Shown here: piece by piece, positions 9,776-18,835 of the stretch | Layout: every line of letters begins with the position of its first letter | How positions within the stretch are numbered: the stretch's first letter is position 1 | Source: Bradyrhizobium agreste | Lineage (GTDB): Bacteria; Pseudomonadota; Alphaproteobacteria; Rhizobiales; Xanthobacteraceae | Assembly (NCBI RefSeq): GCF_016031625.1 | Contig: NZ_JACCHP010000015.1 | Location: 131,501-195,500, forward strand | Length of the DNA stretch: 64,000 nucleotides | Direction of reading: 5' to 3' | Made by a program: the position numbers and the translations under genes | The notes under the pieces: model-generated | Told to the model about the DNA's origin: nothing | Databases searched by the model: none | The model's input: only the letters and a program-made list of their open reading frames with translations

Positions 9776-10768
9776 CTAACGCGGCATGAACGGATGCGCC
9801 TTCTGGTGCCAGGCCCAGGCGGTGCGGACGATCGTCGGCAGGTCGGAGTGCCGCGGCACGAAGTTCAGCACCTTTCTCGCAGCAGAGGGATCGGCGACCA
9901 GAAAGGTGGGATCGCCGGCGCGGCGCGGCTTGATCGTGTGCGGCACCTCGCGCCCGGTCTCCTGCCTGATAGCGTCGAGGATCTCGCGTACGGAAAAGCC
10001 GGAACCGGTGCCGAGGTTGAAGCTGCCGCCAGCATGGCCTTGTTCCAAGAGCCTCAGGGCCGCGACATGCGCCGCCGCAAGGTCCGTGACGTGGATGTAG
10101 TCGCGAATCGCGGTGCCGTCGGGCGTGTCGTAATCGTCGCCGAACACCGCGAAGTCGACATGGCCCTGAAGCGCCATCATCGCGCGGGGAATGAGGTGGG
10201 TTTCGTTGTCACGCAGCTCGCCGATGCCGCCGGCCGGATCGGCGCCGCTGGCGTTGAAATAGCGCAGGCAGAACGCGCCGAAACCATAGGCCGTGCGGTA
10301 ATCGGCGAGCATGCGCTCGATCATCAATTTCGATGCGCCGTAAGGATTGATCGGCGCGCAAGGAAAGTCTTCCGGCAGCGCCTTGGAATCGGCGTTGCCG
10401 TAGACGGCGCCGGTCGAGGAGAACACGATGCGATGGCAGCCCGCGTTGCGCATCGCCTGCAGCAGCGACAGCGTGCCCTGGACGTTGTTGATGTAATATT
10501 TCTGCGGGTCGGTCATGGATTCCCCGACGAGGCTCGCCGCCGCGAAATGCATCACCGCCGTGATCTTGTGGTCGGCGAAGGCGCGCGCCAGCGCCGCGCC
10601 ATCGAGCAGGTCGCCCGTCACCAGCGGGCCGGATACGAAGTTGCGATGACCTGTCGAGAGATTGTCATAAACGACGGGCTGATAGCCGGCAGCGGTCAAT
10701 GCGCGGCAGGCATGCGAGCCAATATAGCCTGCGCCCCCGGTGACGAGGACGGTCGGTCGGTCGGTCAT
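9776..10768 (-). CDS. galE: UDP-glucose 4-epimerase
   Basis: This 330-residue extended short-chain dehydrogenase/reductase interconverts UDP-glucose and UDP-galactose, supplying galactosyl donors for polysaccharide. Visible motifs are the NAD-binding GGAGYIG at residues 11-17, VVYDNLSTGHR, the SSTGAVYG strand with the catalytic serine/threonine, and the YGASK (YxxxK) active site. The C-terminal part has LRYFNASGADP and RAGDP, typical of GalE. It is the last gene of a leftward run after the Wzc-like and WecG/TagA-like genes (19-bp gap), so its product probably feeds the adjacent glycosyltransferases. Confidence 0.96.
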   Translation of the reverse strand: MTDRPTVLVTGGAGYIGSHACRALTAAGYQPVVYDNLSTGHRNFVSGPLVTGDLLDGAALARAFADHKITAVMHFAAASLVGESMTDPQKYYINNVQGTLSLLQAMRNAGCHRIVFSSTGAVYGNADSKALPEDFPCAPINPYGASKLMIERMLADYRTAYGFGAFCLRYFNASGADPAGGIGELRDNETHLIPRAMMALQGHVDFAVFGDDYDTPDGTAIRDYIHVTDLAAAHVAALRLLEQGHAGGSFNLGTGSGFSVREILDAIRQETGREVPHTIKPRRAGDPTFLVADPSAARKVLNFVPRHSDLPTIVRTAWAWHQKAHPFMPR

Positions 10769-10787
10769 GTCGTGTTCTGCTCTTCTC

Positions 10788-11591
10788 TTAGCGGAGGGGA
10801 AGGTTGCGGCTGAAGAGAAGATAGAGCGCGCGGGGGTTGGTGGTCAAATAACGCCACAGCAGACGGCGTGGTTCGAGCAAGGTGCGCCAGGCCCATTCGA
10901 GCCCGATCTTCTGCATCCATTGCGGCGCGCGGGAACGGCTCCCTGACAAGAAGTTGAACAATCCGCCGGATGTCTTGATGACGCCAACATTGGTCAGGTG
11001 CGGCGTGAACTCCTCCACGAATGCCTGTTCGTTGGGCACACCGAGCGCGACCCACAGATAATCCGGGGCCAGGGCGTTGATCTCCTCGACCTTGGCCCGC
11101 AGCGCATCGCCGCGCAGATAGCCGTGGCTGCGCCCGACGATCTTGAGACGTGGATACATCTTCTGAACGTTTGCGACCGCAGCTGCGTTCTCGGGCTCGC
11201 TTGCGCCGAACATGTAGAAGGTGCGGCCGGCGGCTTCGGCCTTGCGCGCGACGACGTGGAACAGGTCCGTGGTCGCAACGCGCTCCGGCAGCGGGAACCA
11301 GGATTGCAGCTTCGAAGCCGCGACCAGGGGCTGACCGTCGGCGTTGATCAAGTCAGCGGCACGGAACAGGCGCTCGGTCTGCGGCTCGGTCGAGCAGCGC
11401 GCCAGCACCTCGCCATTGGCCGAGGTCAGGAACAGCGGACGGCCGATGCGATGCTCGGGATTCGTCGCCTCGATCATGAAATCGGCTGTCGCTTCCAGGT
11501 CGAGCGCGGCCATGCGAAGTCCGCCGACAGTGATTCTCGGCACCTCGGCAGTTGCTGCCCGTCCGTCGAGGTTGACGCGGCGTTCAAGCAT
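10788..11591 (-). CDS. WecG/TagA/CpsF-family glycosyltransferase
   Basis: The 267-residue protein matches family GT26, which transfers a sugar from a UDP-sugar donor to a polyprenyl-linked acceptor early in repeat-unit assembly at the cytoplasmic membrane. Diagnostic stretches are LINADGQPLVAASKL, YLWVALGVPNEQAFVEEF and the C-terminal SGGLFNFLSGSRSRAPQWMQ followed by GLEWAWRTLLEPRRL. Its start overlaps the end of the upstream Wzc-like gene by 8 bases, indicating translational coupling. The actual sugar is unknown. Confidence 0.93.
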   Translation of the reverse strand: MLERRVNLDGRAATAEVPRITVGGLRMAALDLEATADFMIEATNPEHRIGRPLFLTSANGEVLARCSTEPQTERLFRAADLINADGQPLVAASKLQSWFPLPERVATTDLFHVVARKAEAAGRTFYMFGASEPENAAAVANVQKMYPRLKIVGRSHGYLRGDALRAKVEEINALAPDYLWVALGVPNEQAFVEEFTPHLTNVGVIKTSGGLFNFLSGSRSRAPQWMQKIGLEWAWRTLLEPRRLLWRYLTTNPRALYLLFSRNLPLR

Positions 11592-13959
11592 ATTGTCTGC
11601 CTCGTTGGCGCGCTTGCATTGCAGGGGTGAGCTCGTCGAGCACGACGCCGACGAGCTTGCGCTCGGCCTCGCCGAGCGCGGCCAAGATCTCTTCCAGGCT
11701 GTCGTTGACGTCGAGGCTGGTCGGCAGCACGGCCACCAGCGAGTCGATGTCGTCGAGCAGCCTGCGGCCGCCGGCCCCGAGCGGAATGGCCGGGCCGTCG
11801 AGGATCACGAGATCATAGCCGCCGGCGGAACGGGCCTGCGCAATCGCCTTGCGGATGGCGTCGGCGGCTTTGCCGGCGTCGCCTTCCGCGGCCGGCAGCA
11901 CCGAGATGCCGTTGACCGTCTTGATCTCGCGTGCGTCCTTGCTGCCGATCGAGAGCCAGCCGAGCCTGCTCGGCTCGCTCTTGCCGGGACGGACGACCTT
12001 GTTCGAGAGCGAGCGCGCCTGATGGTCGGCATCGATCATCAGCACGCGGGCGCCGTCGCGTGCGGCCGCCAGCGCGAAGTTCAGCGCGGCCACGCTGCGG
12101 CCGCTGGTCTTGCCGGTGCCGGCGAGCGCGACGACCGGCATCGCCTTGCCGCCGGCGCGCCGCGCCACCGCGGCGCGCATGTCGCGCCAGGCGTTGAGCA
12201 GGCTCGTCAGGGGAAAGCCGGGGCGCAGCGTCGGCCAACCCAGCCGCGTGAGATCGACGCCGCCGCCAGTGGGGAGTATGGCGCCGAGCGTATGGATGAC
12301 GTCGGCCTCCTGGAAGCGTGCGATCAGCGGCTTCTCGATCACCGGCTTCTCGACCATCGAAGGCTGCAGCGCCGGCGCGGCAAGTTCGGGCGTCGACGGC
12401 GCAGTTTCAGGCGCGCGCGGCGCCTGCCGCGGCTGGGCAGCCTCCGCAGCGCGCGGGAGCTCCGGTGCTCGGGACGCCCGTGGCGCCGGCGAGCGCTCAC
12501 GTCGGGCGGGTGTCGGCGTCGCAGGCGCGGTTGCGCCGGCGAACAGCAGGTCTGTCACGACGAACCAGCTCGACGCCGCGATCGCCCCGAAGGCGAAGCC
12601 GATCATGGCGAACAGGCTCATGGCCGGCGGGAACGAGCGCCGCTGTGGCACCGTCGCCTCGCCGATGACGCGGGCGGCCGAGGTGTTCAGGCTCTCCTGC
12701 TCTTCGGTCTCGCGGGAGCGCTTGAGAAAGGACTGATAGACGTCGCGGCTGGCATCGGCTTCGCGTTCGAGTTCGCGCAGGCGCACGGCAGCCTGGCTGA
12801 GCTGGACGCTCTGCCGCTTCTGCGCTTCCAGCGCGCGGTTGAGCGAGGCCTCGAAGTCGCGGGCGCGCGTCAGATCGTTCTTGGCGGACTGGGCGAAGCG
12901 GTCGATCTCCTCGTTGATGGTGCGCTTGAGGTCCTCGACCTGCTTCTCGGTCTGGCGCAGCGCCGGATGGCGCGGGCCGAGCTCACCGGCCTGCTCCGCA
13001 TATTTCTTCCGGGCATCGGCATATTGCGCGCGCAGGTTCGCAATCGTCGGCGATTGCAGCGCCTCCGGAATCGCGCCGGCATCGGCGGCGGTGCGGCGGC
13101 TCGCCTCGATCTGGTCGAGCCGCGCCTGCGCATCCATCGTCGCCGCGCGGGCCGCGGAAAGCCGCTGGTTGCTGGCGGAGAGCTGCTGGTCGCTGATCAG
13201 CGCATCCTGGGTGCCGACGAAATTGTTCTGGGCCTTGTAGGTCGCCAGCGCGGTCTCGGCGTTACGCAGCCGGTCGCGCAACTCCTTCAGGCGGCTGGAG
13301 AGATCGTTGGTGGCGCGCCGTGCCGCCGAAGCCTGCGACTTGCGGGATTCCGCGAGATAGGCATTGGTCAGCGTGTTGGCGAGCATCGCCGCCTTGGCGG
13401 GATCCGTCGACCAGACCTCGACGTCGACGATGAAGCTCTTCTCGGTCTTGCGGACGGCGATGTGCCTGTTCAGCGCCTCGAGCGCCGCAAGCTGCACCTC
13501 CTTCGTCTCCGCAGCGGAGGGCGCGCGGGGCTGCAGGCCGATCAGGCCGAGCAGCGAGGACATCAGGCTCCCAGCCTCGCCGCCTCCGAATTCCGGATCC
13601 TTGTCGAGACCGGCCTGCTGGATCACCTGGATCAGCACGCTGTTGGAAGTGATCAGGCGCGCCTGGCTCTCCACCACCATGGCCATGCCGGAGACGTCCT
13701 GGGCCCGGGGCGTGAGCTCGCGGTCGACGAGCTGAAGCTCGCGCGGGTCGACATAGAGCTGGGCGGTGGCGGTGTAGCGGGGCGTCACGCTCTTGCCGAT
13801 GGTGACGGCAAGCGTCGCACCGAGCAGGGCGGCCGCGGCGATCGCTACCTTCCGCCGCCAGAGCAGATTGGCGAGCTCCAGCACGTTGAAGCCGGCCTGA
13901 GGCTTCCGCTCAGAGGCCTCCGGTCCGGCTCGATCGATCGGCTGGTTATAATCAAGCAT
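11584..13959 (-). CDS. Wzc/ExoP-type polysaccharide co-polymerase with degenerate tyrosine-kinase domain
   Basis: The 791-residue protein has the layout of a polysaccharide chain-length regulator/autokinase: a cytoplasmic start, transmembrane helix near residues 37-53, a Wzz periplasmic domain, long coiled coils (about 190-400), a second transmembrane helix before residue 480, a Pro/Ala-rich linker, and a C-terminal ATPase domain. Walker A' is present (VLMIDAD, 639-645). However, in the register of the usual GKS/T motif the sequence reads SGRSVAALNFA (Arg621), with another GTGKT just before it. The C-terminus lacks the usual tyrosine cluster, with only one Tyr next to the end. So export and chain-length control is well supported, while kinase activity is doubtful. 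First gene of the leftward operon. Confidence 0.9.
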   Translation of the reverse strand: MLDYNQPIDRAGPEASERKPQAGFNVLELANLLWRRKVAIAAAALLGATLAVTIGKSVTPRYTATAQLYVDPRELQLVDRELTPRAQDVSGMAMVVESQARLITSNSVLIQVIQQAGLDKDPEFGGGEAGSLMSSLLGLIGLQPRAPSAAETKEVQLAALEALNRHIAVRKTEKSFIVDVEVWSTDPAKAAMLANTLTNAYLAESRKSQASAARRATNDLSSRLKELRDRLRNAETALATYKAQNNFVGTQDALISDQQLSASNQRLSAARAATMDAQARLDQIEASRRTAADAGAIPEALQSPTIANLRAQYADARKKYAEQAGELGPRHPALRQTEKQVEDLKRTINEEIDRFAQSAKNDLTRARDFEASLNRALEAQKRQSVQLSQAAVRLRELEREADASRDVYQSFLKRSRETEEQESLNTSAARVIGEATVPQRRSFPPAMSLFAMIGFAFGAIAASSWFVVTDLLFAGATAPATPTPARRERSPAPRASRAPELPRAAEAAQPRQAPRAPETAPSTPELAAPALQPSMVEKPVIEKPLIARFQEADVIHTLGAILPTGGGVDLTRLGWPTLRPGFPLTSLLNAWRDMRAAVARRAGGKAMPVVALAGTGKTSGRSVAALNFALAAARDGARVLMIDADHQARSLSNKVVRPGKSEPSRLGWLSIGSKDAREIKTVNGISVLPAAEGDAGKAADAIRKAIAQARSAGGYDLVILDGPAIPLGAGGRRLLDDIDSLVAVLPTSLDVNDSLEEILAALGEAERKLVGVVLDELTPAMQARQRGRQYA

Positions 13960-14250
13960 GATCCCCAGCTTTCATTCCAACTGCCGCGGGCTGAGGGGTT
14001 ACTCTTCGCTTTACGCCACGCACCCGGGATATGGGTGCCCAATCAACGCAACAGGGAAAATTAACCATACTCATTGAGGGACTATTCACCGAAATGGCAA
14101 ACAAAGCGTTTAAGCGCATGCCGTCCCTCGGCGCGCCTCTGTGACGCTCGCGATACCCGCTCCTTCCAGGAATTAACGGTTCGTTACCGCGCGCAGCATG
14201 GCCGCGAGCCGCCGCTCGTCCGGTGATGGGCCGCCGACGCGCCATCGCCG

Positions 14251-15051
14251 TCAGATCCTCCGCAGGATGACGTGATAGTCGCCGCGGCGAACATCGGTCC
14301 CGCGCGGCAGCACGGCGTTGAGCACCGCGGCACCGGCGTCGACCAGGGCCGCAAACAGCGGCTTGCGCCGGCGCATCTCGGGATAACGCGGACTTTCGAC
14401 TTCACGACGATAGATCATCTGAAGGCCGTTGGCGGCCGCGAATGCTTCGAGCCGGGGCAACGTCACCAGCGGATGGAAGAACGTCGGGAATGGCGGCTCG
14501 CCGGGCAGGCCGGCGTCCTTGATGCCGCGGATATGACGATAGAACCAGACGTGAAACCAGTGCGGCGAATATTTGGTGACGAACCCGGAGAGCGAGCGGG
14601 GATTCGGTGCGCCGATCAGGATCATCCCGCCGCGCTTGAGCGCATCGCGGAAGTTCAGCAGCGCGGCGTCGACATCAGGCAGATGCTCGATCACGTTGTA
14701 GCAGATCACGAGATCGAAGGTCTCGTGGTTGAAGCGATAGGTCTGGACGTCGCCGAGGATCGCCTCGTCGGCGTAGGTGTTGTTGCGGACCTGGTCCTCG
14801 TCGATGTCGACGACGGTGACCTTGCTGCGGCTCAGCAAGTCCGGCGGCAAAACGCTGCACGAGCCGCCGCCGGCTTCATAGATGGCGAGCCGTCCGCGCG
14901 GCAGCTCGCGGCACAGCACGTCATGGACGGCGAGCAGGCTGTCGCGGGCTTCGCCGGGGACGAGATCATGGAGCGCTTCGGCATATGGCGCGGCCGCGGG
15001 GATTTGGATCGCAGTGGCTGTCGCGAAATCGATCGTGGCTGGCTTGCTCAT
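14251..15051 (-). CDS. Class I SAM-dependent methyltransferase
   Basis: A 266-residue protein with a Rossmann-type methyltransferase core: motif I-like IYEAGGGSCSVLP, acidic VVDIDED at the end of the second strand, and CYNVIEHLPDVDAALLNF, the usual motif IV/V region of methyltransferase families 11/12. The C-terminal third has aromatic residues and FHPLVTLPRLEAFAAANG, common in polysaccharide or lipid-linked sugar methyltransferases. Motif I is slightly unusual (AGGGS rather than GxGxG). It lies in the polysaccharide cluster upstream of the Wzc-like gene on the same strand, with a 291-bp gap that may hold a separate promoter. A role in decorating the polymer is inferred. Confidence 0.85.
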   Translation of the reverse strand: MSKPATIDFATATAIQIPAAAPYAEALHDLVPGEARDSLLAVHDVLCRELPRGRLAIYEAGGGSCSVLPPDLLSRSKVTVVDIDEDQVRNNTYADEAILGDVQTYRFNHETFDLVICYNVIEHLPDVDAALLNFRDALKRGGMILIGAPNPRSLSGFVTKYSPHWFHVWFYRHIRGIKDAGLPGEPPFPTFFHPLVTLPRLEAFAAANGLQMIYRREVESPRYPEMRRRKPLFAALVDAGAAVLNAVLPRGTDVRRGDYHVILRRI

Positions 15052-15158
15052 ATTCTCTGACCGCGCTTGTTCTATTCAAATTTACAGGAAAAAATGCGCC
15101 TGCCCGAAGTGCAAATCCGATGCCGCAACGTCTCACCGGTCGCAGTGCTTACGACCCG

Positions 15159-15180
15159 GTTAATGCGCATGCGCGTTAAC
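15159..15180. promoter_or_regulatory. Near-perfect 22-bp palindrome in divergent polysaccharide promoter region
   Basis: Two half-sites of the form GTTAAYGCGC flank an AT centre, with one mismatched pair. The palindrome lies 108 bp upstream of the leftward methyltransferase start and 194 bp upstream of the rightward glycosyltransferase start. Nothing coding was found in this 322-bp gap. The symmetry and position suggest a repressor or activator operator acting on both arms; the protein that binds is unknown. Confidence 0.4.
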
Positions 15181-15373
15181 TACAGCATTGTTCATGTTGG
15201 AGCGTTGTCGGTGCATGGACCGCCACTTGCAGCATGACGCGCGGCGAGCTTGGTGGCCATGTGTCGCGCGGCAGTCGTCCATTTTGAGACGCATCTGTCC
15301 CGCGGCGATGTGCCGTCGTGGGACGCGCGATCGAAGCAGGGCTTTTTCAATACATCTCGGACATCTAGACCTC

Positions 15374-16402
15374 ATGACATTGATCCCGACAGACCTGTCT
15401 GCAGTGCGCATATCGGAGGCCGTGCGCGATCCCAACCGGGAGATTGCGGCGAGCTCTCGGGTCATCGACCTGTCGGTCGGCATCGTCGTCTGCGTTCCCT
15501 GCTTTCGTCGCCCGCAACACCTGCGCCTGACGCTGGAATCGCTGACGAACCAGCGCACCCCGCGTTCCTTCGCCGTCGTCATGGTCGAGAACGATGCGGT
15601 CCGGCGCGAAAGCGCGCCGGTTGCCGCGGAGTTTCTGGCCGAGGGAAGGCTCCAGGGCGTCTGCCTCATCGAGAAGCGGCAGGGGAATTGCCAGGCGATC
15701 AATGCTGCCTTCGAGACGGCGCAGGAGCTGTTTCCCGCCGCGACCCGTTTCCTGATGATCGACGACGACGAGATCGCTTCGCCGGACTGGCTCGAGCTGA
15801 TGGTCCGCACCGCGGAGGCGACCGGCGCCGACGTGGTCGGCGGACCGGTGCTGCCGGTCTTCGACGACGACAGCAAGCCCTGGCTTTCGCGTCACCCCGC
15901 CTTCTGTCCAGCTTACGATTACAGCGGTGCGGTGCCGCTGATCTACGGCTGCGGCAATTGTCTGATCACGCGCGCGGCGTTCGAGCGGTTCGACCGTCCC
16001 GCATTCGACCTGCGCTTCAACTTTCTCGGCGGCGGCGATTGTGATTTCTTCGTGCGGTGCCGTGACGCCGGCATGCTGTTCCACTGGACGGCGGAGGCTG
16101 TCATCACCGAGACTGTGCCGCGCAACCGCACCAGCCTCGGCTGGATCGCAAAGCGCGGCCTGCGCATCGGCGCGATCAATTATCGCGTGCAGTACAAGGC
16201 CGCGCGGAGCGCAGTGGCGCGGGTGCGGGTGTTCGCGCAGATGCTGGGGCGCTTGCCGCTGTCGCTGCTTCGCGCCGTCGCCCTGTTGCCGTCGTCGGAG
16301 ACCGTCGTCGCGATGCATCCCGTGATGGTCGCGTTTGGCGCCGCCCTGGCGGCCCTCGGCCTCGAGCCGAAGCCTTACGAGGCCTCGAAGATCGCGTCCT
16401 GA
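15374..16402 (+). CDS. Family 2 glycosyltransferase
   Basis: The 342-residue protein has the GT-A fold of family 2: IVVCVPCFRRPQHLRLTLES at the nucleotide-binding start, RQGNCQAINAAFE, and the DxD-type metal site FLMIDDDEIASPDW. Acceptor-side motifs follow (YGCGNCLITRAAFERF, LGGGDCDFFVR). A hydrophobic segment lies near the C-terminus (LSLLRAVALL, VMVAFGAALAAL), suggesting membrane association. The ATG at 15374 is chosen because it directly precedes the domain, although no clear ribosome-binding site is seen; a start at 15188 would add 62 unconserved residues. Sugar and acceptor cannot be told. Confidence 0.88.
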   Translation: MTLIPTDLSAVRISEAVRDPNREIAASSRVIDLSVGIVVCVPCFRRPQHLRLTLESLTNQRTPRSFAVVMVENDAVRRESAPVAAEFLAEGRLQGVCLIEKRQGNCQAINAAFETAQELFPAATRFLMIDDDEIASPDWLELMVRTAEATGADVVGGPVLPVFDDDSKPWLSRHPAFCPAYDYSGAVPLIYGCGNCLITRAAFERFDRPAFDLRFNFLGGGDCDFFVRCRDAGMLFHWTAEAVITETVPRNRTSLGWIAKRGLRIGAINYRVQYKAARSAVARVRVFAQMLGRLPLSLLRAVALLPSSETVVAMHPVMVAFGAALAALGLEPKPYEASKIAS

Positions 16403-16412
16403 CGACGCGGCG

Positions 16413-16516
16413 AGAGCAGGATCCGGACAAGTGTGTCGCGGTTTTCCGAAAAGATCATGCTCAAACAATAAACCTAAAGCGCGATGACGATTCATCCCAA
16501 TCGTATCGCGCTTTAG
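16413..16516 (+). repeat. Dispersed rhizobial intergenic repeat, copy 1
   Basis: About 104 bp, nearly identical to 48888-48990. Shared blocks include CGGTTTTCCGAAAAGATCAT and AAAGCGCGATGACGATTCAT, ending in ATCGCGCTTTAG. It has internal inverted repeats (GATCCGGA with TTTTCCG; AAAGCGCGAT with ATCGCGCTTT), so the RNA would fold. The type is common in Bradyrhizobium and relatives (known from memory). It supplies the stop codon of the leftward gene that ends at 16513. Confidence 0.85.
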
Positions 16517-17499
16517 ATGCCGAAGCGGGCGAGGGCGACCCGGATTGCCGAGCGTGGCAGCGATTTGAGCGAGCGCCGGCCGATCATCGCGAGATAGGCG
16601 AATGCCTGGCGATACCTGCCGAAGCGGACCGCCTGCATCGCCGAATAGGTGACGAGATGAACCTCGGCGGCGAGGCGCAGCCCGGCTGTCATGCGTTCGG
16701 GCAATCGCGCCAGGATCAATCCGTCATCGAATACCCGCGCGATGGCCGGGAAGAAGTCCTTTGGCGTCCGGACCGCAGCGTTCATGGTGTTGGCGGTGTG
16801 GAGACGATAATCGAGCAGCAGCTCCGGCGCGAACTCGAACTCGCCGATCGCAGCGAGGCGGCACCAGCAATGCCAGTCCTCGCAATATTTGAGGGACGTA
16901 TCGAAGCCGCCGATGGCCCGGAAAGCTTCTGCGCGTGCGAGCGCGATGCCGCCATTGACGATGAAATTGCCGGCGGCGAGCCGCGTCAGCACGTCGCCGG
17001 ACGGCTTCCGACGTCCCTTCAAGAGGTCGCGCCGGCCGATCCGGCGGCCTTCGCTGTCGATCGTGTTGTAATCGCCATAGACGAGAACGGCGCGCGGTGC
17101 GCCGCGCGCTGCAGCGAGCAGCGCCGCCACCGCGCCGGGGCGCAGGCGGTCGTCGGCATCGAGGAAGAGCAGCCACTCGCCGGTTGCCTGTCTTGCGCCC
17201 AGATTGCGTGCGGCCGATACGCCCGCGGAATCGTTGCGGATCAAGCGCAGCCGCGGGTCACGCACGCCGCGGACGATCGCAACGGTTTGGTCGGTCGAGC
17301 CGTCGTCCACGACGATCACCTCGGTCACTTCGCGTTGCGCAAGTGCGCTGGCGAGAGTTTCGCCGACATAGGCCGCAACGTTCTTGGCGGGAATGACGAC
17401 CGATACCGATGTGCTCGAGCCGACTTGAAGCGGCAAGCGCGCGGGCACTGCCGCGCGGGAGGCGGCCGGCAGTTCGAGAACCTCTTCGGCGGTGATCAA
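16513..17499 (-). CDS. Family 2 glycosyltransferase
   Basis: The catalytic region starts with VSVVIPAKNVAAYVGETLAS and continues with EVIVVDDGSTD, the DxD-type FLDADDRLRPGA, and the acceptor-loop region GGFDTSLKYCEDWHCWCRLA, all typical of GT-A family 2 enzymes. The C-terminal 70 residues are basic and hydrophobic, possibly membrane-associating. The start is uncertain: a TTG at 17499 (AAAGG upstream) fits because the frame upstream of it is poorly conserved and runs into the promoter region of the divergent gene. The longest reading begins at 17742. The stop codon lies inside a dispersed repeat. Role in the polysaccharide cluster is inferred. Confidence 0.87.
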   Translation of the reverse strand: MITAEEVLELPAASRAAVPARLPLQVGSSTSVSVVIPAKNVAAYVGETLASALAQREVTEVIVVDDGSTDQTVAIVRGVRDPRLRLIRNDSAGVSAARNLGARQATGEWLLFLDADDRLRPGAVAALLAAARGAPRAVLVYGDYNTIDSEGRRIGRRDLLKGRRKPSGDVLTRLAAGNFIVNGGIALARAEAFRAIGGFDTSLKYCEDWHCWCRLAAIGEFEFAPELLLDYRLHTANTMNAAVRTPKDFFPAIARVFDDGLILARLPERMTAGLRLAAEVHLVTYSAMQAVRFGRYRQAFAYLAMIGRRSLKSLPRSAIRVALARFGI

Positions 17500-17764
17500 G
17501 CTACGGCGCGCCTTTAATGATCTGTTAACCAGGACGCTGGCGATCGCCAAGTCCGGCGTCCGTGGATGATACTCGCATCGCGCGCGATACGTTGCTGAGA
17601 AGGCTCGCGTGCCGCCGGTTTCGTAGAATAACGTTAAGCCGCTGGCATTAAGCCTGTGGCAAATTTGGAAGAGTGCGGCGGCCGGCCCCGTGCGAGAATG
17701 CGCATCGGACTGCCGCGGATGGAATCCCGTGCCCGCAAACACGTTCGAACACGCCCCCGATACG

Positions 17765-18832
17765 ATGATCCTGAACCTCTTTTATGAGGACAAGGATGAC
17801 CGTTGGTTTCCGGGCGACCGGCATCTGCGGCGCATCGCCCGCCGGCTGCTGCTCGGCGAGCCGCGCATGAGCGGGCAGCTGCGCGTGTTCCTCAATCTCT
17901 GTGCGGGACTCGACCGGCTCGGCATCCGCTACCGCGTCAATGATTACGGTTACATCGCGCAACATCCCGACGAGCTCGCCTGCATCGTCGGCCGCACCTT
18001 CCTGCTCGACAAGTTCAAATGGAAGAACCCGATCCTGCTCGGCGTAGCCGCCCACAATCATCCGCTCGACGACCTTGACTTGTTCAAGCGTCTGCCGGTG
18101 AAGAGGGTCGTGGTGCCCGGTCCCTGGTACGTCGATATGTACCGGCCGTATTGGCCCGATACCGAGGCCTGGCCTGTCGGCATCGACACGGATCTCTGGG
18201 CGCCGTCGGCTCGAGCGCAAAAGAGCGTCGATGTCCTGATCTACGACAAGGTGCACTGGGACCGCGAGCGCTACGCGCCGGAGATGATCGAGCCCGTTCG
18301 CGCGCGGCTCGTCAAGAAAGGCCGCTCGTTCACGGAGCTGCGCTACGGCAGCTACAAGGAAGCGGATTATCAGGCTGCGCTCGCGCGCTCGCGCGCGATG
18401 ATTTTTCTGTGCCAGAGCGAGAGCCAGGGCATCGCCTATCAACAGGCCTTGTCCTGCGGCGTGCCGGTATTTGCCTGGGATCCGGGCGGGCCATGGCGCG
18501 ACCCCGATTATTATCCCCATCGTGTGCAGTTCGCGCCGGTATCGTCGGTGCCGTACTGGGACGAACGCTGCGGCGTCAAGTTCACCGACATCGCCGGTTT
18601 CGAGGCGGGCTGGGACAAGTTCTGGGCCGGGTGCACCGCGGGCGAGTTCGATCCACGCGGCTACATCCTGGATAATCTCACGCTGGAGCAGCGGGCGCTG
18701 CAATATTACGAGATCGCTCGGAGCATCATGCGGCCGCCCGCGATGTCGCAGACCTCCGGCAGGCCCGCTGACGAAGCCTCGGAAGGCGCGAGCCAGGACC
18801 GGAAGCTTCACCGGCGTCATCGAATGTGTTGA
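17765..18832 (+). CDS. Glycosyltransferase, family 1/4-like
   Basis: A 355-residue protein with a GT-B-like architecture. The N-terminal half has MILNLFYEDKDDRWFPGD and MSGQLRVFLNLCAGLDRLGI; the C-terminal half has FLCQSESQGIAYQQALSCGV, the family-1-type donor-binding region with an ESQGIAYQQAL variant of the usual ExFGxxxxEA motif. ATG 17765 is used; GTG 17729 would add 12 residues and cannot be excluded. It starts a rightward run, with the O-antigen-ligase-like gene 3 bases downstream. Probably an assembly glycosyltransferase of the surface polymer. Confidence 0.8.
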   Translation: MILNLFYEDKDDRWFPGDRHLRRIARRLLLGEPRMSGQLRVFLNLCAGLDRLGIRYRVNDYGYIAQHPDELACIVGRTFLLDKFKWKNPILLGVAAHNHPLDDLDLFKRLPVKRVVVPGPWYVDMYRPYWPDTEAWPVGIDTDLWAPSARAQKSVDVLIYDKVHWDRERYAPEMIEPVRARLVKKGRSFTELRYGSYKEADYQAALARSRAMIFLCQSESQGIAYQQALSCGVPVFAWDPGGPWRDPDYYPHRVQFAPVSSVPYWDERCGVKFTDIAGFEAGWDKFWAGCTAGEFDPRGYILDNLTLEQRALQYYEIARSIMRPPAMSQTSGRPADEASEGASQDRKLHRRHRMC

Positions 18833-18835
18833 GCC

